Positions 24,706-32,770 of a stretch of 64,000 bases of DNA are shown in pieces (position 1 is the stretch's first letter; each line of letters opens with the position of its first letter). The position numbers and the translations under genes were made by a program. The DNA is from Avimonoglobus sp965151315 (GTDB taxonomy: Bacteria; Bacillota; Clostridia; UBA1381), in NCBI GenBank assembly GCA_965151315.1, contig CBCTZG010000004.1:1-64000 (forward strand), given 5' to 3'. Below the pieces are notes generated by a model, which was given only the letters and a program-made list of their open reading frames with translations, did not search any database and was not told the origin of the DNA.

Positions 24706-26043
24706 CTACCTCCTTGCCAGCTTCACAAATTCCAGGCTGGAATTATAGACCAGCAGCACGTGGGACGAATCGAATATATATGCTTTCTGAATATCCCGGG
24801 AGCAGGTGTAGGACGCCTGGGTCCGGCCGCTCCGGGAGGAAAAAATCAGGTTCCGGCCATTGTTGTAGGCAATACAGCCGCTGTCCGCATCGGCAAAATC
24901 CGGCAGTACGTCGGACTTGACTGTGGAGCGGACGCGGCCGCCGGCAGATAGGACCACAGCCTCCGCGGCGTTATTATTGTCAAAGATACAAAGCTTATTG
25001 CCGTTGTCCTCCGCAGCATAATGGGTTAAGGTCCGGCCGCCGAAATCATAGGTCCAGCTGATATTCCCTCCGGTAGAGATCCCTAGGATTTTCGTGTCTG
25101 TATAAACATTCAATGTTTCGCCATAGAATTCAAGATCAAACGCGATCACCTTTTCCAGGTCAACGGTCTTATAGCTGTCCGCCTGATCCAGTTTAAAGAA
25201 TAGGATCCGGCTGTCCGCCCCGTTGTCTGTGTTTAAGAGGGAAACCGCCAGCCGGCGGCCTCCGGGAGATACGGAGGCGTCTAAGATATTGAAAGTGCCG
25301 GAATTCCACCGGTAGACTTCCTCGCCATTTTTGTTGTATACAGCTACGGATCCCTTATAATATAGCTTCTTTGTGACCAGCACCACGTCTCCCCGGGATG
25401 AAACAGAGGCGATTTCGATCTCGTCCGGGGAATCCAGGGAGAAAACCCGTTTCTGGCCCTTATACAGCTCTACCCGTTTGCCGCCCTTTTCTGCGATCAG
25501 GATGTAGCTGCCGGCGGTTCTCAAAATGGGCTGGCTGGCGTGAATATTTACCTGCCACGCGGCCTTGCCGTTATGGTCATAGGCAGTAAGCGTAGTTTGG
25601 GTGGCGCACAGAATATCGCCCTTATAGCGGGCGTACTGGGCGGTGCCGGCGTTTTCCAGGGCCACAGGCACCGAGGATACCAAAGACGATTTTTCCGGCT
25701 TGGGCGTTGGTATCGGAGTGGCGGTTTCCGCCGGGGTGGCGGAAGGGTCTGCCCCCGCAGCGTCAGAATCACCTAAAATCCCGTCCGGCGGCGGCGTTTC
25801 GCCCCGCAGGATCGCGGCGATTACCGGGTCCTCCGTAGGCTCCGGCGTAGCGGTTAGAAAATTTTCCACCGGCTCTGGCAGCTGGATATCAAACCGCTGG
25901 ACCAAGGCATTGACATTGCGCTTAAAGTTCTCCGCGTAATTATCAAAGTAAGAAAAGCTGTTGCCAGAGGCGTAATAAGCGTAAAAACAAGCCCCGGCCA
26001 GCACGATTAAAACAATCAGTATGCTGATGACTTTCTTTTTCAT
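24706..26043 (-). CDS. DUF5711-like secreted/anchored beta-propeller protein
   Basis: 445 residues: an N-terminal membrane anchor (about 5-24), a low-complexity Pro/Thr/Glu linker (about 65-118) with repeated TPEP/PTPKPE-like stretches, then repeats of the form Y-x-G-D-I-L and S-x-x-G-x-x-V that look like blades of a PQQ/WD-like propeller. This fits the DUF5711 family of Clostridia, of unknown function. The exposed propeller suggests a scaffold or sensor outside the membrane. Between truA and a cvpA-like gene in one operon. Confidence 0.7.
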   Translation of the reverse strand: MKKKVISILIVLIVLAGACFYAYYASGNSFSYFDNYAENFKRNVNALVQRFDIQLPEPVENFLTATPEPTEDPVIAAILRGETPPPDGILGDSDAAGADPSATPAETATPIPTPKPEKSSLVSSVPVALENAGTAQYARYKGDILCATQTTLTAYDHNGKAAWQVNIHASQPILRTAGSYILIAEKGGKRVELYKGQKRVFSLDSPDEIEIASVSSRGDVVLVTKKLYYKGSVAVYNKNGEEVYRWNSGTFNILDASVSPGGRRLAVSLLNTDNGADSRILFFKLDQADSYKTVDLEKVIAFDLEFYGETLNVYTDTKILGISTGGNISWTYDFGGRTLTHYAAEDNGNKLCIFDNNNAAEAVVLSAGGRVRSTVKSDVLPDFADADSGCIAYNNGRNLIFSSRSGRTQASYTCSRDIQKAYIFDSSHVLLVYNSSLEFVKLARR

Positions 26044-26087
26044 GGTGTTCTCCGTTCCCGCCGCCGGCGGCGGCGTGAAATTATCCG

Positions 26088-26828
26088 TTATTCATAGTAG
26101 ACTGCCGACAAAAATAACCCGCAGGCTGGTGCCGTGATGCCCGCCCGTGTCCGGTCGCCGGCGCGGATGATATCCGGCATTTTTTCGGGATCCAGCTTCC
26201 CGGCCCCGGCAAAGACCAGGGTGCCGGCGATAATCCGCACCATATTATATAAAAACCCATTGCCGGTTATATCGATAGAGATTAAATCCTCGTTTTTCTG
26301 TACATCCAGGCTGTAAATAGTCCGGACTGTGGTTTTCACAGTAAAGCCCGCGGCGGCGAAGCCGATAAAATCATGGGTGCCCAAAAAGGCCCGGGCTGCC
26401 GCCTGCATTGCGGGAACGTCCAGCGGATACCGGTAATGCCAGGCCCGCCCAAGCTGAAAAACGTCCGGAACCGGCGAGTTTTGGATATAATAGGTATATC
26501 GCTTCCGTTTGGCCGATGCCTTGGCGTCAAAGTCAGGCGGCACGTCCTCCGCCTGGAAGCAGATAATGTCCCGGGGCAGATGGGCGTTTAAAGCATAGGG
26601 GAATTTTTCCGCCGGAATCGCGGTTTCAGAAAAAAAATTCAGAACAAAGGCTTTGGCGTGTACACCGGCGTCCGTGCGGCCGCACCCGGAGATCCGGGGC
26701 CGGCGCCCGGTCAGGCGGCCAAGGGCATCTTCCAGTACGTCCTGGACGGCAACGGCGTTGGTCTGGGACTGGAACCCATGATAGTTAGCGCCGTCAAATT
26801 GAACCGTAAGCTTTATATTTCTCATCAT
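26088..26828 (-). CDS. truA: tRNA pseudouridine(38-40) synthase TruA
   Basis: Isomerises uridines 38-40 in the tRNA anticodon arm. About 246 residues. The catalytic aspartate is in SGCGRTDAGVHAKAF; FDGANYHGFQSQ at the N-terminus and ITGNGFLYNMVRIIAGTL near the C-terminus are conserved. The start is uncertain: ATG codons at 26828 and 26825 lack a clear ribosome site and a TTG at 26852 overlaps ecfT by four bases, so coupling to ecfT is likely. Confidence 0.94.
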   Translation of the reverse strand: MMRNIKLTVQFDGANYHGFQSQTNAVAVQDVLEDALGRLTGRRPRISGCGRTDAGVHAKAFVLNFFSETAIPAEKFPYALNAHLPRDIICFQAEDVPPDFDAKASAKRKRYTYYIQNSPVPDVFQLGRAWHYRYPLDVPAMQAAARAFLGTHDFIGFAAAGFTVKTTVRTIYSLDVQKNEDLISIDITGNGFLYNMVRIIAGTLVFAGAGKLDPEKMPDIIRAGDRTRAGITAPACGLFLSAVYYE

Positions 26829-26848
26829 AACACAATTCACACAAAAAA

Positions 26849-27658
26849 TCAAATTATTTTATCTAGAAAAATTATTGCGGTGCATACGGCGGTCATGGCG
26901 AAGGCGCCGAAAGCGTCCCGCCAGCCGGCCTGCATTTGCTTCATCCGGGTCCGATTGCGGCCCCCGTGGTAGCAGCGGGCGTCCATTGCCATGGCCAGTT
27001 CGTCGGCCCGGCGGAAGGCGCTGATAAACAGCGGCACCAGCAAGGGGATCATGGCCTTTGCCCGCCGGAGGATATTGCCGGTTTCAAAGTCCGCCCCCCG
27101 TGCCATCTGGGCTTTCATGATTTTGTCGGTCTCCTCGGCTAGGGTGGGGATAAACCGGATCGCGATTGTCATCATCATGGCGATTTCGTGGGCAGGCACC
27201 TTGATTTTTTCCAGCGGTTTTAATAGCTTCTCAATGCCGTCGGTCAGCATCAGCGGGGTCGTCGTCAGCGTTAGGAGTGAGGTGCCGATCACTAAGAATA
27301 CAAGCCGCAGAAGCATCAGCGCGCCGGTACGTACGCCCTGCTTTGTAATGGTAAATGTCCAGATCAGTTTCCCCTGCCAGATCGGGTCGCCTGGGGTCAT
27401 AAATATGTTGATTACAGCTGTAAAGATCAAAATGAACAGCATCGGCTTTAAGCCCCGGACAATAAACCGGAGCGGCACACGGCTTTCAAAGACCAAAAAC
27501 AGCACAAACACACCCAGCAGCAAATAAGAAAGGGGCCCCTGGGCTAAAAACAGGATGACGATATAGAAAAGCGCCAACAGGATCTTGACCCGGGCGTCCA
27601 TTTTGTGGAGGAACGATTCCCCCCGGACATACTGCCCGATGGTTATATCTTTAAGCAT
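26849..27658 (-). CDS. ecfT: ECF transporter T component
   Basis: Membrane energy-coupling subunit that joins the two EcfA ATPases to interchangeable vitamin-binding S components. 269 residues from the ATG at 27658, which has AGGAGA upstream and overlaps the end of ecfA2 by 8 bases. Membrane segments lie in the N-terminal half. The two coupling motifs are QMARGAD and AMDARCYHGG, which contact the ATPases. No S component is adjacent, so it is a group-II (shared) ECF module. Confidence 0.94.
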   Translation of the reverse strand: MLKDITIGQYVRGESFLHKMDARVKILLALFYIVILFLAQGPLSYLLLGVFVLFLVFESRVPLRFIVRGLKPMLFILIFTAVINIFMTPGDPIWQGKLIWTFTITKQGVRTGALMLLRLVFLVIGTSLLTLTTTPLMLTDGIEKLLKPLEKIKVPAHEIAMMMTIAIRFIPTLAEETDKIMKAQMARGADFETGNILRRAKAMIPLLVPLFISAFRRADELAMAMDARCYHGGRNRTRMKQMQAGWRDAFGAFAMTAVCTAIIFLDKII

Positions 27659-28508
27659 TTTTTTTCTCCTGGATTTTTGCGGCAATGATTTTTGCCGCGT
27701 ATTTTACAGTATACAGATCCGGCGGCAGGTCCGCCCCTGCGGCAATCAGCTGATGGGTCAAAAGTGTGACCTGCGGTACATTCAGGCCGATTTCCTGCAG
27801 CCGCGCACCTTGGGAAAACACCTGGGCCACCGTACCCTGGGTATATACCCGGCCGCGATTCAGCACCACGATATGCCGGGCGATTTTCGCCACGTCCTCC
27901 ATGCTGTGGGAGACAAATAAAATCGTCATGTCCGACTGCTCGTGCAGGCGCACCAGCTGGGACAAGATCTCATCCCGGCCGTGGGGATCCAGCCCGGCTG
28001 TGGGTTCGTCTAAAACCAATACCTTCGGCTGCATGGACAGCACCCCGGCAATGGCCGCCCGGCGCTTTTGCCCGCCGGAAAGCTCAAAGGGGGATTTTTC
28101 CATCAGGGATGGATCCAAGCCCACCAGATCGGCCGCGTCAAAAACCCGCTTTTTGATCTCTTCGTCGGACAGCCCCATATTCGCAGGCCCAAAGGCGATA
28201 TCCTTATATACGGTCTCCTCAAACAGCTGGTGTTCGGGATACTGAAAAACCAGCCCCACCCGCCGGCGGACAGCCCGCAGATCCGCGGCAGGGTCCGTTA
28301 CGTCCACACCGTCAATAATGATCTGGCCGGAAGTTGGCTTGACCAGCGCGTTCAGGTGCTGGGTCAGAGTAGATTTTCCGGAGCCCGTATGCCCGATAAT
28401 AGCGCAGAAGTCATGGTCCTCTATGGTAATATTGATATCCTGCAGCGCCTGTTTCTCCCCCGGCATCCCCTGCTGATAGATATAGTTTAAATGCTTGATT
28501 TCAATCAT
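27651..28508 (-). CDS. ecfA2: ECF transporter ATPase EcfA2
   Basis: 285-residue ATPase. Walker A IGHTGSGKST near residue 40, Q-loop FQYPEHQLF, signature LSGGQKRRAAIAG, Walker B KVLVLDEPTAGLDP and switch histidine VSHSMED. Pairs with EcfA1 to drive vitamin uptake. Ends inside the start of ecfT. Confidence 0.94.
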   Translation of the reverse strand: MIEIKHLNYIYQQGMPGEKQALQDINITIEDHDFCAIIGHTGSGKSTLTQHLNALVKPTSGQIIIDGVDVTDPAADLRAVRRRVGLVFQYPEHQLFEETVYKDIAFGPANMGLSDEEIKKRVFDAADLVGLDPSLMEKSPFELSGGQKRRAAIAGVLSMQPKVLVLDEPTAGLDPHGRDEILSQLVRLHEQSDMTILFVSHSMEDVAKIARHIVVLNRGRVYTQGTVAQVFSQGARLQEIGLNVPQVTLLTHQLIAAGADLPPDLYTVKYAAKIIAAKIQEKKNA

Positions 28509-28517
28509 GGTATCCCC

Positions 28518-29357
28518 TCACAGGTATTTTAAAAGCGCTTGGGCGCACTCGTCAATGGTGATCACGTCATCTGGAATGGGGATGCCCCGTTTCCGGAGCT
28601 CGTAAGCCAGCTCCGTGACCTGGGGCACGTCCAGCCCGATCTGTTTAATCAGGTCAACCTCCCGGAATACGCTGCGGGGCGTATCGTCAATCATGACCTT
28701 TCCCTTTTGCAGAATCACGCATCGGTCGGCCTCTGCGGCCTCGTCCATGTAGTGGGTGATGAGGATGACGGTCATGCCCTTGGTTTTGTTCAGCTTCTTA
28801 ATGGTGGAAAGCACCTCCCGCCGGCCCATAGGGTCTAACATGGCGGTGGGCTCGTCCAAAATAATGCATTCCGGCTCCATTGCCAGCACACCCGCAATGG
28901 CCACCCGTTGCTTCTGGCCTCCCGACAGCCGGGAGGGCGTTGACTGGGCATAGTCTGACATGCCAACAATTTTTAAGCATTCATCCACCCGCCGGCGGAT
29001 CTCTGCCGGCTCTACCCCCAGGTTCTCCGGCGCGAAGGCAACCTCGTCCTCTACAATGGCTGCCACCAGCTGGTTGTCCGGATTTTGGAACACCATGCCG
29101 GCAGTTTTGCGGATGTCAAATACATGGGACGCGTCGCTGGTATCCATCCCCTTGACGTATACCTTGCCGCCAGCCGGCAGAAGAATAGCGTTAAAATGCT
29201 TGGCCAGGGTGGATTTTCCGGAGCCGTTATGGCCTAAAATCGCCACAAAACTTCCTTTTTCAATATGCAGGCTGAGATCCTCAAACACATACTGCTTGAC
29301 AATTGCTTCATTTTCCGCTTCGGTATAGGAATACGATATATGCTCAGCCCGGATCAT
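28518..29357 (-). CDS. ecfA1: ECF transporter ATPase EcfA1
   Basis: 279-residue ATPase. Walker A LGHNGSGKST, Q-loop FQNPDNQLV, signature LSGGQKQRVAIAG, Walker B CIILDEPTAMLDP, switch histidine ITHYMDEA. The FQNPDNQ form marks EcfA1 rather than EcfA2. It starts with an ATGA overlap with the upstream methyltransferase gene and lies 9 bases before ecfA2. Confidence 0.94.
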   Translation of the reverse strand: MIRAEHISYSYTEAENEAIVKQYVFEDLSLHIEKGSFVAILGHNGSGKSTLAKHFNAILLPAGGKVYVKGMDTSDASHVFDIRKTAGMVFQNPDNQLVAAIVEDEVAFAPENLGVEPAEIRRRVDECLKIVGMSDYAQSTPSRLSGGQKQRVAIAGVLAMEPECIILDEPTAMLDPMGRREVLSTIKKLNKTKGMTVILITHYMDEAAEADRCVILQKGKVMIDDTPRSVFREVDLIKQIGLDVPQVTELAYELRKRGIPIPDDVITIDECAQALLKYL

Positions 29358-30229
29358 ACCTCCACCTCCCAGCGGCCGGAAATGCCGCAGGGCAGATAAA
29401 GCCCCGGGGCCGCCGTCATGGGCAGGCCAAGCTCTCCGGCAGTCACCCGGCCGCCGAACCGCCGGGCAACAGATAACGATAATACATTTGTCAAAACGGA
29501 GGCGGTCAAACCGGTAGTGTAGGAATTGATTAGGAAAAATAAGGGCTTGTCAGACAGAAGCCCCATACATTCCTCCACCAGCGGGAAAAGCTGATCCTCA
29601 ATTTTCCAGACCTCGCCCCCGGGCCCCCGGCCGTAGGAGGGCGGATCCATAATGACGGCCTCATACTGCCGGCCCCGCCGGCGCTCCCGGCGGACAAACT
29701 TTACCACATCGTCCACGATAAAGCGTACAGGCCTGTCTGCCAGGCCGGAAGAAACTATATTTTCCTTGGCCCAGGCAACCATGCCCTTAGAGGCGTCCAC
29801 ATGGACCACCTCCGCCCCTGCGGCCAAAGCCGCCGCTGTAGCACCGCCGGTGTAGGCGAACAGGTTCAGGATCCGGATAGGCCGGCCGGCCTTCTGGACC
29901 AGGCTCGAAAACCAATCCCAGTTTATCGCCTGCTCCGGGAAAAGCCCCGTGTGCTTAAACCCCATGGGTTTAATATTAAAAGTCAGGTTTTTATAACGGA
30001 CCGTCCACCGCTGGGGAAGCCGGGGGTTTAAAAACTGCCAGCTCCCGCCGCCGGTGCTGCTCCGGTGGTACCAGGCGTCTGGTTTGTCCCAAAGCCTCTG
30101 TTCACTCCGGACATGCCAAACGGCCTGGGGATCCGGACGGCGGAGGAGATAATTTTTCCAGTATTCCAGCTTTTCGCCGCCGGCCGCGTCGATTAACTTG
30201 TAATCCGTCCAATGCTCTGCAAACCACAT
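29354..30229 (-). CDS. RlmI-like class I SAM methyltransferase
   Basis: 291 residues. The SAM site is NLFAYTGGATAAALAAGAEV followed by HVDASKGMVAWAKENI, and the catalytic loop is MDPPSYGRG, which resembles RlmI/RlmK-type 23S rRNA methyltransferases without their PUA domain. The target is unknown; rRNA is likely. First gene of the nine-gene minus run ending with rho, with its own promoter, and joined to ecfA1 by an ATGA overlap. Confidence 0.82.
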   Translation of the reverse strand: MWFAEHWTDYKLIDAAGGEKLEYWKNYLLRRPDPQAVWHVRSEQRLWDKPDAWYHRSSTGGGSWQFLNPRLPQRWTVRYKNLTFNIKPMGFKHTGLFPEQAINWDWFSSLVQKAGRPIRILNLFAYTGGATAAALAAGAEVVHVDASKGMVAWAKENIVSSGLADRPVRFIVDDVVKFVRRERRRGRQYEAVIMDPPSYGRGPGGEVWKIEDQLFPLVEECMGLLSDKPLFFLINSYTTGLTASVLTNVLSLSVARRFGGRVTAGELGLPMTAAPGLYLPCGISGRWEVEV

Positions 30230-30287
30230 CGTAATTGTTTACCTTTTCATAAGATTTAGTATACAAATAGAAATATATACACCCTAA

Positions 30288-30316
30288 AATATACCATCTG
30301 ACAGCAATTTTGTCAA
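30288..30316 (-). promoter_or_regulatory. sigma-A promoter for the methyltransferase/ecf operon
   Basis: Minus-strand TTGACA (30311-30316), 17-bp spacer, TATATT (30288-30293). Confidence 0.78.
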
Positions 30317-30385
30317 GGTTTCATGAGGGTTTACGGCGTATTCTGTGAACTTAGCACAGAAAGGGAAAAATTTTGAATTTCAATA

Positions 30386-30415
30386 TAGACATTTTTTTGC
30401 CATCTATGGTATACT
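30386..30415 (+). promoter_or_regulatory. promoter for tadA
   Basis: TAGACA (30386-30391), 18-bp spacer, TATACT (30410-30415), ending about 20 bases before the start codon. Confidence 0.7.
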
Positions 30416-30435
30416 AAAAAAATGAGGTGAGGAAC

Positions 30436-30894
30436 TTGGCATATGTGCAGCAGTTTATGGACGAGGCGATCCGCCAGGCGAAAAAGGCGGCAAAAATCGG
30501 CGAAACACCGGTGGGCGCTGTAATCGTCCGGGAGGGACAGATCATCGCCCGGGGCTACAATAAGCGGGAAATCAAGCAGGAAAGTCTGTGTCACGCGGAG
30601 CTTGCGGCGATCCATAAGGCATGCAAAAAGCTGGGGAGCTGGCGGCTGGTGGGCTGCGACCTGTATGTGACCTTAGAGCCTTGTCCCATGTGCGCCGGGG
30701 CCATTATCCAGTCCCGGATCGAGAATGTTTACTTTGGCGCCTATGACCATAAGGCCGGCTGTGCCGGCAGCGTTTTAGATTTATTTCAGCCTGGGCTGTT
30801 CAACCATGATGTGCGTGCGGAGGGAGGCATGTGCCGGGATATATGCGCAGGGCTCCTTTCTGAATTTTTTCGGAAACTGCGCAGAAAAGGGTAG
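30436..30894 (+). CDS. tadA: tRNA-specific adenosine deaminase
   Basis: Deaminates A34 to inosine in tRNA-Arg(ACG). 152 residues. Zinc ligands and the catalytic glutamate are in CHAELAAI and LEPCPMCAGAI; TPVGAVIV is the substrate-loop strand. The most likely start is TTG at 30436, right after GAGGTGAGG; a GTG at 30427 lies inside that site and ATG at 30457 would trim the first helix. Followed 52 bases later by a tiny membrane-peptide gene. Confidence 0.93.
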   Translation: MAYVQQFMDEAIRQAKKAAKIGETPVGAVIVREGQIIARGYNKREIKQESLCHAELAAIHKACKKLGSWRLVGCDLYVTLEPCPMCAGAIIQSRIENVYFGAYDHKAGCAGSVLDLFQPGLFNHDVRAEGGMCRDICAGLLSEFFRKLRRKG

Positions 30895-30946
30895 ATTTTT
30901 TCCTAGGAATGCGGTATAATCAAAGAGAACATGCACAGGAACGGAA

Positions 30947-31060
30947 GTGAAAACAGTGAAATTTTCAAAAAAGCAGCTGCGGATCATTTGCGCGGTGGTG
31001 GCGGTGGCCATTGTAGTGCCCACGCTGATTGGCATTGTATATATGTTTGCCGGTGTGTGA
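30947..31060 (+). CDS. 37-residue single-pass membrane peptide
   Basis: GTG at 30947 with AGGA six bases upstream; a second in-frame GTG follows at 30956. The product has a basic N-terminus (KFSKKQLR) and one membrane helix (about residues 13-34) ending MFAGV. The shape recalls the very short DUF4044-type peptides of Clostridia, but assignment is tentative. TATAAT at 30915-30920 may give it its own promoter, and a terminator follows at 31097. Confidence 0.55.
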   Translation: MKTVKFSKKQLRIICAVVAVAIVVPTLIGIVYMFAGV

Positions 31061-31096
31061 AAAATCATGGCTGGCTGTCCGTCTGTTAGAAGAACA

Positions 31097-31133
31097 AAGA
31101 CCCACACGTCTTGCGGGATGGTGTGGGTCTTTT
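31097..31133. terminator. bidirectional terminator
   Basis: AAAGACCCACAC (31097-31108) pairs with GTGTGGGTCTTT, followed by T. Ends the tadA unit and the minus gene at 31150. Confidence 0.85.
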
Positions 31134-31149
31134 ATTCAGAAAATGGAGA

Positions 31150-31683
31150 CTATTGGATTTTTTGCTGATATTCATTACATACCGCGAAAATGGAATGTAC
31201 AGGCTTATTGGAAGCACTGCGGTAAGCCGCATATTGTTTTGCGGCGTTGATTGCGTTGATCAAGCCCTTTTTCCCAAAATCGCTGTAAATCATAGAAAAA
31301 AATGTTTCCAGCGCCGTCTTGCTGATGGAGCGATTGAAAACAGTACCATTCAGCATGCTTTTCACCGCATAGATGTAGATATGCGCAGAGCTTTGGTTCA
31401 TGTTGGTTTCGCTTGCCACTGCTTTGGCATAGTCCGCTATTTTTATTTCGGGATTGTAGTAGGCTTTTTTGCCATAGGAATAACACGCCGCGACCATCCG
31501 CTCTGTCACTTTCGAATACGGGCGGGACTTCCGTTTGTTGGAAGAAGAATTTTTGAAAGAAATATCAGAGATCGGATCTTCAGATAATTCTTTTGCTGAA
31601 AGCTGATCTGTAATGTGGGAAACTGTTTCTTCTAATGCCTTTATCCGAGACATTAGCTCTAAAATAATGGTTTCATACTGCAT
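31150..31683 (-). CDS. unknown protein, coiled coil plus helical domain resembling HNH-nuclease N-termini
   Basis: 177 residues from the ATG at 31683 (AAAGGA upstream). Residues 1-35 form a likely coiled coil, then a Ser/Lys-rich linker, then an all-helical domain (about 62-165) with YYNPEIKIADYAKAV, HIYIYAVKSMLNGTVFNRSI and FSMIYSDFGKKGLINAI. That domain resembles, from memory, the N-terminus of some HNH/McrA-like restriction endonucleases in Lachnospiraceae; the nuclease part is absent. AT-rich codon use sets it apart from its neighbours and suggests acquisition. Function unknown. Confidence 0.6.
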   Translation of the reverse strand: MQYETIILELMSRIKALEETVSHITDQLSAKELSEDPISDISFKNSSSNKRKSRPYSKVTERMVAACYSYGKKAYYNPEIKIADYAKAVASETNMNQSSAHIYIYAVKSMLNGTVFNRSISKTALETFFSMIYSDFGKKGLINAINAAKQYAAYRSASNKPVHSIFAVCNEYQQKIQ

Positions 31684-31727
31684 AAAAGTATATCCTTTCA
31701 GATTTTTCAAAGTTCTTTCTATAATAA

Positions 31728-31756
31728 ATTATAATATACAAGAAAAGAAATGTCAA
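31728..31756 (-). promoter_or_regulatory. sigma-A promoter for the 31150-31683 gene
   Basis: Minus-strand TTGACA (31751-31756), 17-bp spacer, TATAAT (31728-31733): full consensus. Confidence 0.85.
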
Positions 31757-31819
31757 GAAAAAATTTTCTGAAAGAAATTTAAGGTATTTTCATACGAAAA
31801 AAAGTTGTTGCAGCCAGTG

Positions 31820-31852
31820 AAAAAACGGCCTATTGCGAAACGCAGCGGCCGT
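31820..31852 (-). terminator. terminator after the 80-residue protein gene
   Basis: ACGGCC/GGCCGT outer stem (31825-31830, 31847-31852) with an inner TGCG/CGCA stem; on the minus strand six T follow. The 31853-31962 stretch between it and the gene shows no ORF of note. Confidence 0.65.
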
Positions 31853-31962
31853 ACTTTTTATAAGATAGCTGATTGGAAGATAGAGATATAGCTAAATTAT
31901 TGTCCATTGCCGGTGCGGAGATCTTCCGCAAGGCAGGTGGCGCCGGCTAGGGCTGCGGCGGA

Positions 31963-32205
31963 TCAGTCTGTGTTCTGCAGAGCTTCATACATGAATTGCA
32001 CGCCCTGACAAAAACCGCGGATAAAGCCCTGTTCTTCGTGGGCCGCGCCTAAGAAATTTACAAGATTTTCTAACTCCAGATATGTTTCCGTATCCACCGC
32101 TGCACGCAGTGCAGCTTGTACTTCTGTATGCGCTTGTTTTGTCTGAAAGAAATCTGGCTTCCGGCCCCAATAGTCTAAATAGGCATGAAATAAATAATCC
32201 AACAT
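31963..32205 (-). CDS. 80-residue hypothetical protein, possibly DUF6809-like
   Basis: From the ATG at 32205, which has AAGGAGGG six bases before it. The sequence starts MLDYLFHAYLDYWGRKPDFF and ends GFIRGFCQGVQFMYEAL; the G-F-x-x-G-F/Y-x-x-G pattern is like that at the C-terminus of DUF6809 proteins, whose role is unknown. Predicted helical, no signal peptide. Lies in the AT-rich accessory patch beside a candidate sRNA and a helix-turn-helix gene. Confidence 0.6.
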   Translation of the reverse strand: MLDYLFHAYLDYWGRKPDFFQTKQAHTEVQAALRAAVDTETYLELENLVNFLGAAHEEQGFIRGFCQGVQFMYEALQNTD

Positions 32206-32234
32206 AATATATCCCTCCTTTTTAAAGTCTTTTC

Positions 32235-32263
32235 TTGCAAAACAATAGGAGGCATGATATAAT
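32235..32263 (+). promoter_or_regulatory. promoter of the candidate sRNA
   Basis: TTGCAA (32235-32240), 17-bp spacer, TATAAT (32258-32263). It overlaps an inverted repeat, GAGGCATGATA (32249-32259) with TATCATACCTC (32269-32279), which could be an operator. Confidence 0.65.
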
Positions 32264-32269
32264 AAATTT

Positions 32270-32338
32270 ATCATACCTCGGTATGGTATTGAAGAATGCG
32301 GCAGGTATCTTTGGCCGGATTACGCCGCATTCTTTTTA
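32270..32338 (+). ncRNA. candidate small RNA of about 70 bases
   Basis: Downstream of a near-consensus promoter there is no start codon with a ribosome site, but there is a hairpin CATAC-CTCG-GTATG (32272-32285) and then a 9-bp terminator stem GAATGCGGC/GCCGCATTC (32294-32302 with 32324-32332) followed by five T. It is divergent from the 80-residue protein gene and antisense to any transcript running from the helix-turn-helix gene. Existence and function are inference. Confidence 0.5.
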
Positions 32339-32379
32339 TTTTTGGCATTGCCTGCGACGCCGGCAATCAAATTGGAAGC

Positions 32380-32565
32380 TTATTGATTTCTTGCTTTCAG
32401 CTTCTCAACGGCCTCTATGCTAAATAGGTAATTTCTCTTCCCGGCTTCCCGCATTTCACTGGGCGAAAGATGCATCCCCTTGGCTAACCGCAGCAAATAA
32501 CTGGGGTTGATTCCTAAAATTTCAGCAACTTCTTTTGTAATAAAAACATTTCTTACATCCGTCAT
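32380..32565 (-). CDS. small helix-turn-helix (excisionase/MerR-like) protein
   Basis: 61 residues from the ATG at 32565 (GAAGG upstream). TKEVAEILGINPSYLLRLAK is a helix-turn-helix and YLFSIEAVEKLK the following wing/helix, the pattern of HTH_17-type excisionase-like DNA-binding proteins. Such proteins often serve as excisionases or small regulators in mobile elements; no integrase is near. Its promoter is flanked by a 7-bp inverted repeat, suggesting self-regulation. Confidence 0.72.
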   Translation of the reverse strand: MTDVRNVFITKEVAEILGINPSYLLRLAKGMHLSPSEMREAGKRNYLFSIEAVEKLKARNQ

Positions 32566-32589
32566 GCGACATATGCCTTCTTTCTTTTT

Positions 32590-32618
32590 ATTATACAACA
32601 TCGGACGTCGCATGTCAA
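32590..32618 (-). promoter_or_regulatory. sigma-A promoter for the helix-turn-helix gene, with flanking inverted repeat
   Basis: Minus-strand TTGACA (32613-32618), 17-bp spacer, TATAAT (32590-32595). GTCGCAT (32607-32613) and ATGCGAC (32564-32570) form an inverted repeat, one arm touching the -35 and the other the start codon. The -35 lies inside the IS3 remnant. Confidence 0.75.
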
Positions 32619-32770
32619 TACTTTTCACAAAAAATAGAGCGATCTGATCCGCAGCCTCTATACAGCCAGTATCCCGCAGATTTACGGATACGCAATTCTT
32701 TTTGTATGGCTTCCACGGCCAGTTGTTTGAACTCTGGTGTATAGCATTTGTTTTGTATTCCTTTAGGCAT
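32615..32770 (-). pseudogene. truncated IS3-family transposase orfA
   Basis: ATG at 32770 with TGGAG ten bases upstream. It reads MPKGIQNKCYTPEFKQLAVE, the usual IS3 OrfA helix-turn-helix beginning, then loses homology and stops after 51 codons, where orfA normally runs to about 100. A deletion has removed the rest and all of orfB. Non-functional. Confidence 0.7.
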
